Assembly (NCBI GenBank): GCA_017628435.1
Contig: JAGBZE010000085.1
Span: forward strand, 1 to 11,742
From: Akkermansia sp.
GTDB taxonomy: Bacteria; Verrucomicrobiota; Verrucomicrobiia; Verrucomicrobiales; Akkermansiaceae
DNA length: 11,742 nucleotides
Direction: 5' to 3'
This document shows, one piece after another, positions 6,809 through 11,742 of this stretch (position 1 is the first letter of the stretch; each line of letters begins with the position of its first letter). The notes under the pieces are model-generated. The model had not been told where the DNA came from. It ran no database searches and worked only from the letters and a program-made list of their open reading frames with translations. Position numbers and translations under genes: made by a program.

Positions 6809-8176
6809 TCAGCTCAGGCGAATGGTCTTGCCGGGTTCAGGAATGATAATTTCTGTGCCCGGCATGAGCTCCTTCAGTTCATTGCCCATAGACTCCACCG
6901 CAGGCGGGTCGCCATGAACCAGCAGAATCTTCTTCGGGTTGAGCTTGCAGGCGTAATTAATAAGGGCGCTGCGTGTGGCATGGCCAGAGAAATCGAAGCA
7001 CTCCACGCGGCACTTCAGCGGATAAGCCTGGCCGCCTTTTTCGCGGAGCTTGACCAGTTCACCATGTTGCGTGGCCTTAATTTTGCCTGCCGGGGTTTCC
7101 GGGTCGCTGTAGCCCACAAAGAGAATGGCATCATTCGGGTGGGTGATAATCTGTTCTGCCAGAATATGGGAGACTGTGTGTTCGCTCATCATGCCGCTGG
7201 AAACCAGGTAGATATTTCCGGGGGATGCAACAATGGGAGCCTTACCCTGGCGCGGCAATCCATGCGTTTCCACGTGTTCCTTGATGCGGAACCCAGGCTT
7301 CAGACGCGGGGTGCTGTCTGCCAGTTTATCGTAAACGGCTGTAATCTTGGAACTGAGTCCACCGAAATAGACTGGCACATCGGGGATAAGTCCCTGTTCC
7401 TTGAAACGACCGATTTCAGTGAGAAGACATTGACTCTTGCCCAAGGCAAAGACCGGAATAAGCACGGCACCGCCGTTTTCGAGCACTTCGCGAATCGTGT
7501 CGGCAAACCGGCGCATTTCACTGGCTCTTGTGTAGTCGGCAGAGCGTTCGGTGCAGCCGTGGGTGCTTTCCATGATGAGGATATCAATGCCGCTCTGCGG
7601 GAAATCGGCACCGGCAATAAGCGTCTGGTTGTCAAACTGTACGTCGCCTGTATACAGCACCGTGGTACCACTTTCGCTCTCCAGCTCCACACCGCAGCTA
7701 CCCAGAATGTGGCCGGCATCATGCAGAGTGGCAAGCACGCGGCCGTTGCGGCCAATGCGGAATGGCGTGCCATAGGGGCGCGGCATCCAGCAGCGGGCCA
7801 CATGGTCGAGCTCCATGTGTGTGTAGAAGGGGTACTCAATAATGCCGTCCTGGGTGCGCTTGGCGGTCATTACATTGACTGAGTTGTGCAGCATGGCCAG
7901 GCCGACTTCGCAGGTGGCTGCTGTCATGTTCACCTCGGCAGCGGGGTACTTGTCCTGCAGCACGGGCAGGGTGCCGATGTGGTCCAGGTGAGAATGGGTT
8001 ACGAAGATAGTATCAGGGTCGGCAGCACCGATGAGAGAAAACTCCGGAGTGGCTTCGGCTCCATCCTTCTTCGGATGCATGCCGGAATCCAGGACAATGC
8101 GCACACCGTCCATATCAAGCAGATAGCAGTTGGAGCCGATGTCGGTGTAGCGTGAAAGGTTCGTGAAACTAATCAT
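6809..8176 (-). CDS. Beta-CASP metallo-beta-lactamase RNase (CPSF73/RNA-specificity type)
   Basis: A 455-residue two-zinc hydrolase of the beta-CASP family, which cuts RNA (mRNA/tRNA processing or decay) in the cytosol. All signature residues are present: Asp30 (VLDSGM, motif 1), HSHLDH at 61-66 (motif 2), His156 (DAGHILGS, motif 3), Asp178 (YTGD, motif 4), then the beta-CASP motifs Glu203 (MESTHG, motif A), His399 (FSGHA, motif B) and His421 (LVHG, motif C). A histidine at motif C marks the RNA-acting branch rather than the DNA-repair branch. The order and spacing match CPSF-73 (E204, H396, H418). IPVFALGKSQ and SSGMMSEH are typical family segments. It has its own promoter 61 bases after the glycosyltransferase stop and converges on the phage-type gene, 13 bases apart and with no hairpin between. 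ATG 8176 fits the family N-terminus; no Shine-Dalgarno is seen. Confidence 0.93.
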   Translation of the reverse strand: MISFTNLSRYTDIGSNCYLLDMDGVRIVLDSGMHPKKDGAEATPEFSLIGAADPDTIFVTHSHLDHIGTLPVLQDKYPAAEVNMTAATCEVGLAMLHNSVNVMTAKRTQDGIIEYPFYTHMELDHVARCWMPRPYGTPFRIGRNGRVLATLHDAGHILGSCGVELESESGTTVLYTGDVQFDNQTLIAGADFPQSGIDILIMESTHGCTERSADYTRASEMRRFADTIREVLENGGAVLIPVFALGKSQCLLTEIGRFKEQGLIPDVPVYFGGLSSKITAVYDKLADSTPRLKPGFRIKEHVETHGLPRQGKAPIVASPGNIYLVSSGMMSEHTVSHILAEQIITHPNDAILFVGYSDPETPAGKIKATQHGELVKLREKGGQAYPLKCRVECFDFSGHATRSALINYACKLNPKKILLVHGDPPAVESMGNELKELMPGTEIIIPEPGKTIRLS

Positions 8177-8200
8177 CAGATAAAATTCAATGCGCGGCAG

Positions 8201-8229
8201 AGCTTACACAATTTTGCGTTATTTGTCAA
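8201..8229 (-). promoter_or_regulatory. Predicted promoter of the beta-CASP RNase gene
   Basis: On the minus strand a perfect TTGACA (8224-8229) is followed after 17 bases by TAAGCT (8201-8206, 3 of 6 matches). The predicted leader is about 18 bases and has no Shine-Dalgarno. The spacer contains the imperfect palindrome ACACAA-TT-TTGCGT (one mismatch between half-sites), a possible operator. The promoter lies just after the glycosyltransferase stop, with no hairpin terminator between, so read-through from the upstream operon is also possible. Confidence 0.55.
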
Positions 8230-8237
8230 TGTCGGTA

Positions 8238-9356
8238 TCAGCTGCGTCGGCCCTGGGTAAGTGAGCTGCAAAGCTCTGCTATGCTACGGATAGTATCTCC
8301 CAGCCGGTAGGGGTAAGGTATTTTTTCGTTAATGTAGGGGCGATAAGCGTGCCATTGCTCCAGCCTGTCTGCAATGCCCGCAATATCGCCAGGGGCTACA
8401 CGGCCTTCCGGCAGAAAGGCATCCAGCAGTTCCCCTGTCACTCCATGGTCATAGCCTGCAACGGGGCGGTTCAACGCCAGCGCTTCCTGTACCACCCGGT
8501 TGTGTGAGGGAGGCTCTTTGGCAAGGGAAAGTACTACATCACAGATGCAGATAACATCACGCAGATCGGGGCGATGCCCCAGCCATGTAATCTGTTTGTC
8601 CACCCCGCTGCTTTTGAATAATTTTTTGAGTTTAGCAAGGTAATGCTGATCAGCCTGGGCGGTGTCTCCGGCGATGTAGACATGCACGGGGACCTGGGCG
8701 GCTTTGAGCCGGTTCAGAATAGGAGCCAGATCATTCAGACCATGGCGCGGCGTGATGGCTCCCGGCACACAGACAGAAAGCGTATTTTCTGCATCTTCTT
8801 TGTATTGGCGCAGCCATTGCTCCAGCCATGCTGCAGAGGGACGGTAGCCAGGATGGCACACTTCGTCGTTTACACCGTAAGGAATGACCCAGATATTGCG
8901 TTCGGCATCCAGCCGGGCGCGGCGGGTAAGTTCGTTGCGAAGGTGGCGGGAAACAGCCACCAGAGCATCGCAGCGATCCAGGCTGGATGCCCAGCCGGGA
9001 TGCTGAGGATAGGTGGTGTGAATGCCGATAATGCGGGGTCTTTCTTCTTCCGGCATGTTGTAGCAGGCACGCCATGCCAGATTTGCTGCTGGTGTGGTAT
9101 AAGCCAGAATGATATCCGCGTGAGTGCTTTCTACAAGCCGGCGAACACGTCGGAATTCGTTGAGATAGGTAAAAAGGGCGATATTTCGCGAGCTGTGGTG
9201 CTGTACACTTGCTGCTGCCATGCGGCCCACTAATTCATTGGGTGGCGAAATGACTGTATTCCGGAAGCCCGACTGTTGCAGACCACACGCCAGATCCGCA
9301 GCCAGGGCGTTTACGCTTCCCGGGCGCAGGCGCGGACTGATATGAAGCAGGTTCAT
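8238..9356 (-). CDS. GT4-like glycosyltransferase paralogue with degenerate donor site
   Basis: A 372-residue GT-B fold protein, last gene of the minus-strand operon, 10 bases after its paralogue. The N-terminal acceptor-binding half begins MNLLHISPRLRPGS; the C-terminal donor half (about 190-372) aligns with the upstream protein (9367-10473) with identical residue numbering over the donor site: WLGHRPDLRDV, CDVVLSL, EALALNRPVAGYDHG, LEQW. Yet the residues that hold the sugar-nucleotide diphosphate in GT4 enzymes are changed: PGAITPRHG (Ala200, His205) instead of PGRITRLKG, and PSHNRVVQE (283-291) instead of the EX7E motif ESFGKTTLE. Only the second Glu (291) remains. It may be a non-catalytic partner of the paralogue, or use another donor. 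No membrane segment is evident, so it should be cytosolic or peripheral at the inner membrane. Confidence 0.85.
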   Translation of the reverse strand: MNLLHISPRLRPGSVNALAADLACGLQQSGFRNTVISPPNELVGRMAAASVQHHSSRNIALFTYLNEFRRVRRLVESTHADIILAYTTPAANLAWRACYNMPEEERPRIIGIHTTYPQHPGWASSLDRCDALVAVSRHLRNELTRRARLDAERNIWVIPYGVNDEVCHPGYRPSAAWLEQWLRQYKEDAENTLSVCVPGAITPRHGLNDLAPILNRLKAAQVPVHVYIAGDTAQADQHYLAKLKKLFKSSGVDKQITWLGHRPDLRDVICICDVVLSLAKEPPSHNRVVQEALALNRPVAGYDHGVTGELLDAFLPEGRVAPGDIAGIADRLEQWHAYRPYINEKIPYPYRLGDTIRSIAELCSSLTQGRRS

Positions 9357-9366
9357 GAGAATAAGT

Positions 9367-10473
9367 TTAGCGGCACAGCTCCTGATACAAATCGATGTGC
9401 GCCTTTATCATATCAGCCCGACGGTAAGGCGCAGGTACCGGAGTCCGGGGAACAGGGCGTTCTGCATACCATTTCTCCAACAGATTAGCCATAGCGCTTG
9501 TGTCGCCGGTAGGTATCATGCCAGCCGGCAGGAACTGCTCCAGCTGTTCACCCACACCGCCGTGTTCATATCCCGCTACGGGGCGTCCCAGGGAAAGGGC
9601 TTCGAGCGTGGTCTTCCCGAAGGATTCCGGCTGCAGCGTCAGCGATAGGGTGACATCACATGCGCAGAGCACATTCACCAGGTCTCGGCGGTGGCCTGTC
9701 CATGTGACATAATCTGCAACACCCTCGGCTGCAAATCCGGCTTGGACTTCATCGCGGTATGCCTCCTTGCCTTTCTTGGTTTCGCCCACAATGACGGCAT
9801 GAGCCGGAATCCCCTTGCCCCGAAGCTGCTTAAGGATAGGCCCGAGGTGAGGAGCTCCCTTCAGACGGGTGATGCGCCCCGGCAGACAGAGGGTGAATTT
9901 ACCCTTCAGTTCCGGGTAATCCGTATACCACGTATTCAGCCACTCCGGGCTGGGGGTGTAGTCCGGGCAGAAAATATTGTCATCCACAGAGTTGGGAATG
10001 ACAACTATTTTTTCATCCGGCGTGGTGGGATAATTATCCAGAATGTGCTGGCGCATGCAGCGGGATACGGCAATGACGCGGTCTCCCTTAGCCATAATGC
10101 CAGAATAAGCATTCACCGAATGGAAACCGTGGAACGATGATACAATGACTGGGCGTTCTTTTGCCGGAAGGATTTTGCAGGCCAACTGACCTACCCAGGC
10201 GGGCACGCGAGAATGCAGGTGAAGTACATCCGGCTTTTCCTCGCGGATGAGCTTTGCGGTTTTGGCCACCTGAAGCAAGGTAAGCAGGCTCTTCTTACCT
10301 ATAGGGCGGGTAATATGCCGGGCACCGCAGGCCTCAATGGCCGGCACCATGCTGCCTCCAGCAGATACGACAATATTCTCAAGCCCTGCAGCGCAAAGGC
10401 CTTCGCAGAGCTCCAGAACAACTTGTTCCACCCCACCGGAACTGAGGGATGGCAGCAGGTGCATTATTTTCAT
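9367..10473 (-). CDS. GT4-family glycosyltransferase
   Basis: A 368-residue retaining GT-B glycosyltransferase, expected to transfer a sugar from a nucleotide donor onto a lipid-linked or LPS-type glycan at the cytoplasmic face of the inner membrane. The N-terminal domain has the glycine-rich loop SLSSGGVEQV (9-18), HLHSRVP and SSFHGFHS; the C-terminal domain has the diphosphate-binding PGRITRLKG (Arg200, Lys205) and the complete EX7E motif ESFGKTTLE (Glu283, Glu291), followed by GRPVAGYEHGG. All catalytic features therefore look intact. ATG 10473 overlaps the stop of the upstream ELM1-type gene as ATGA, which fits translational coupling and rules against the longer frame reaching 10587. Donor and acceptor cannot be read from the sequence. 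It is clearly paralogous to the next gene (8238-9356). Confidence 0.92.
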   Translation of the reverse strand: MKIMHLLPSLSSGGVEQVVLELCEGLCAAGLENIVVSAGGSMVPAIEACGARHITRPIGKKSLLTLLQVAKTAKLIREEKPDVLHLHSRVPAWVGQLACKILPAKERPVIVSSFHGFHSVNAYSGIMAKGDRVIAVSRCMRQHILDNYPTTPDEKIVVIPNSVDDNIFCPDYTPSPEWLNTWYTDYPELKGKFTLCLPGRITRLKGAPHLGPILKQLRGKGIPAHAVIVGETKKGKEAYRDEVQAGFAAEGVADYVTWTGHRRDLVNVLCACDVTLSLTLQPESFGKTTLEALSLGRPVAGYEHGGVGEQLEQFLPAGMIPTGDTSAMANLLEKWYAERPVPRTPVPAPYRRADMIKAHIDLYQELCR

Positions 10474-11411
10474 GGCAAAAGTTTGGGGAAATGTTCCAGA
10501 ATGTAACTGGCTGCGCGTGCTGCCTCGTTCATCACCATACCTGTTTTCGGAATGGTGTTGGTCTTGGCCCACTCCGTAAAGCGGCACACGCTGCCATCGG
10601 CAATGAGCATGTTGAGTCCACGCGCTATGCGCGATGCATCAGGTTTGTGCGGACCTTCCTTGGCCGGCATTTCGATGATGCCTACGGGAGCTCCGCTGGA
10701 CAGCGCTTCGTACACCATGCTTACACTATCCTGCGTGACCCACACTTCCGTGGCTTTGGCCAGATTTTCAGATACCCAGTCCGGGCCGGTTTCATCCACA
10801 GGGATGACTCGGATGTTCGGGCATGCCATGGTAACATCCTGCACAAAATCAGCCGGAGTGCGGCGAGATGTTGTAAGGACAATCGGCGTGGTAGTGAGTC
10901 GGGCAATGGAGGAAAGTTGGTTCAGTACCAGTTCGGCATCCCAGTTGTAGCTCTTGCTCGGCCCGCCAATCAGAATAAGAGTCTGGGTTTTGGGTGTATC
11001 CGGTTGGGGACGAATGCCATTGATGGCTCCATTTGTCGGCAGGATGGTACCGTTGGCTTCAAAACCATCGGGCAGGTCATGGCGAGGCGTAATGCACAAA
11101 TCAAACATGCTGGTCGGCAGGCTGGGGCGCATGCAGACCATGCACAGACAACGCAGGTGACGTGCCAGACTCAGCGCGGCCAGATGTGTGCCGTGGCCGG
11201 CGCAAAGAATCAGATCCGGACGCGGGTGCGGAAGTTCTTTTCCTTTGTAGAAAAGTTTCCCGAACCAGCTCAGCCCGGTGATGTCTACCTCGAAACAAGC
11301 ATGTTCACGTTCAGGTGCACGCTCCTGAGCTTGTTCGATGAGGGCGCTGGCCAGTCCCCGGGTCTGGGAAAGGTGGCCTTTTTTTCCATCGCTGATGATG
11401 TAGATAATCAT
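10470..11411 (-). CDS. ELM1-family (mitochondrial fission ELM1-like) GT-B protein
   Basis: A 313-residue member of the bacterial ELM1 family (Pfam 'mitochondrial fission ELM1'), a GT-B-like fold thought to act in lipopolysaccharide or related glycan synthesis. Visible signatures: ISDGKKGHLSQTRGL (6-20), DLILCAGHGTH (66-76), MFDLCITPRHD (102-112), LPTNGAI, LIGGPSKSYNWD (147-158), TSRRTPADF, and TQDSVSMVYEALSSGAPV (226-243), the last like a nucleotide-sugar binding loop. No signal peptide or membrane helix is seen. Its start lies 4 bases after the dihydroorotase-like stop and its stop overlaps the next glycosyltransferase start by 4 bases, so it is inside a tightly packed operon. Bacterial members are often found near LPS-core genes; the exact reaction is not established. 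No Shine-Dalgarno precedes ATG 11411. Confidence 0.85.
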   Translation of the reverse strand: MIIYIISDGKKGHLSQTRGLASALIEQAQERAPEREHACFEVDITGLSWFGKLFYKGKELPHPRPDLILCAGHGTHLAALSLARHLRCLCMVCMRPSLPTSMFDLCITPRHDLPDGFEANGTILPTNGAINGIRPQPDTPKTQTLILIGGPSKSYNWDAELVLNQLSSIARLTTTPIVLTTSRRTPADFVQDVTMACPNIRVIPVDETGPDWVSENLAKATEVWVTQDSVSMVYEALSSGAPVGIIEMPAKEGPHKPDASRIARGLNMLIADGSVCRFTEWAKTNTIPKTGMVMNEAARAASYILEHFPKLLP

Positions 11412-11415
11412 GTCT

Positions 11416-11742
11416 TTACTGAAGGGGGAGAGTTACGCTGCCGCAGAGTTCCTGCCCGAGAAGCGGTGTGTTGAGCGTACCGCAAGGCAGATTTCCCTCA
11501 CTCACGGTGATGCGGGTGGAGGGATCAAAGAGGAGTAGGGGCATACCATCCACCTCTTCGGGATTCGTGACATCCGGGCAGGCAATGGAGCACGGGTTCA
11601 CGCAGCAGGCTTGAACCAGTTCTGCCCAGCTCAGTTTACCAGTCTGCACCAGGTGGGTGTAGATGGTGGGCAGGAAATGATCCAGCATGCACATACCCTG
11701 AGGCGCAGAGGGGAAGTCCTGTTTCTTGGCAAAGGGAGTGCA
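11416..11742 (-). CDS. pyrC: Dihydroorotase-like amidohydrolase, C-terminal part, truncated by window edge
   Basis: The frame is open to the right edge (visible part begins CTPFAKKQDFPSAPQG), leaving 108 C-terminal residues. They match the end of long-type dihydroorotases: F-x-x-AP-x-G after the metal-binding TDHAPH motif (which would lie just outside the window), LPTIYTHLVQTGKLSWAELV, a degenerate version of the SxNPAxIxGL block (CVNPCSIACPD), the VDGMPLLLFDP segment matching GxxADLVLFDP, and NTPLLGQELCGSV matching NxPFxGxxLxGxV. The enzyme closes carbamoyl aspartate to dihydroorotate in pyrimidine synthesis. The first helix block is convincing, but the changed NPA block means a non-catalytic or related cyclic amidohydrolase is possible. 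It is upstream of, and only 4 bases from, the ELM1-type gene, so it is the first visible gene of the operon. Confidence 0.72.
   Translation of the reverse strand, partial: CTPFAKKQDFPSAPQGMCMLDHFLPTIYTHLVQTGKLSWAELVQACCVNPCSIACPDVTNPEEVDGMPLLLFDPSTRITVSEGNLPCGTLNTPLLGQELCGSVTLPLQ

Noticed and set aside
6914..7882. 322-codon plus-strand open frame opposite the beta-CASP RNase gene
   Set aside because: The minus-strand frame carries all zinc and beta-CASP motifs; the plus-strand frame has none of any family and no promoter.
4306..8176. Phage-type gene plus beta-CASP nuclease as a defence or toxin pair
   Set aside because: The genes are convergent, the nuclease has its own promoter and a standard housekeeping motif set, and the junction has no shared regulation, so there is no reason to link them functionally.
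10449..11474. 341-codon plus-strand open frame opposite the ELM1-type gene
   Set aside because: It is antisense to a well-recognised family and spans two genes of the minus-strand operon; its composition looks like a frame shadow.
1..11742. CRISPR arrays, tRNA or rRNA genes, insertion sequences, attachment-site repeats
   Set aside because: I looked for spaced repeats, cloverleaf-like stretches, transposase motifs and direct repeats flanking the phage-type gene and saw none; a systematic repeat search was not possible.

Overview
The window reads as chromosomal DNA of a Gram-negative, moderately GC-rich bacterium (two 60-base lines counted by hand in housekeeping genes are about 55% GC). Sigma70-like TTGACA promoters, an ELM1-type lipopolysaccharide-style glycosyltransferase, and a complete lack of clear Shine-Dalgarno sequences suggest a gut Verrucomicrobiota such as an Akkermansia relative. 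No rRNA, tRNA or other taxonomic marker is present, so this placement is only a guess. Coding density is high: there are ten protein genes and no gene-free stretch longer than about 170 bases.

Left part (1-4305): the 3' end of an Old Yellow Enzyme family flavoprotein gene (+) converges on a two-gene minus-strand unit, a MerR-family regulator followed by a 47-residue membrane protein; that unit ends at a strong minus-strand terminator. Divergent from the regulator is nadE, NAD+ synthase. A small cysteine-rich C_GCAxxG-family protein follows on the same strand from its own promoter, and its unit ends at a terminator-like hairpin.

Middle (4306-6795): starting five bases after that hairpin is a large intact gene for a phage tail-nozzle/'stabilisation' protein (T7 gp12-like in role). 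No other phage gene is in the window. It converges on the beta-CASP nuclease gene with only 13 bases between the stops.

Right part (6809-11742, all minus strand): transcription enters from the right through the C-terminal end of a dihydroorotase-like gene, then an ELM1-family protein, then two tandem paralogous GT4 glycosyltransferases. The gaps are 4 bases, a 4-base ATGA overlap and 10 bases, so this looks like one operon, probably for a cell-surface glycan. A beta-CASP RNase-like metallo-beta-lactamase gene follows from its own TTGACA promoter.

The most notable observations are: (1) the orphan but uninterrupted phage structural gene; (2) three enzymes whose key residues are replaced while the rest of the fold looks intact: the Old Yellow Enzyme homologue (His/Asn/Tyr site now Asn/Asp/His), NadE (catalytic Cys of the glutaminase domain now Gly) and the second GT4 paralogue (Arg, Lys and first Glu of the donor site now Ala, His, Pro); (3) promoters placed so close to the start codons that several mRNAs should be leaderless or nearly so.
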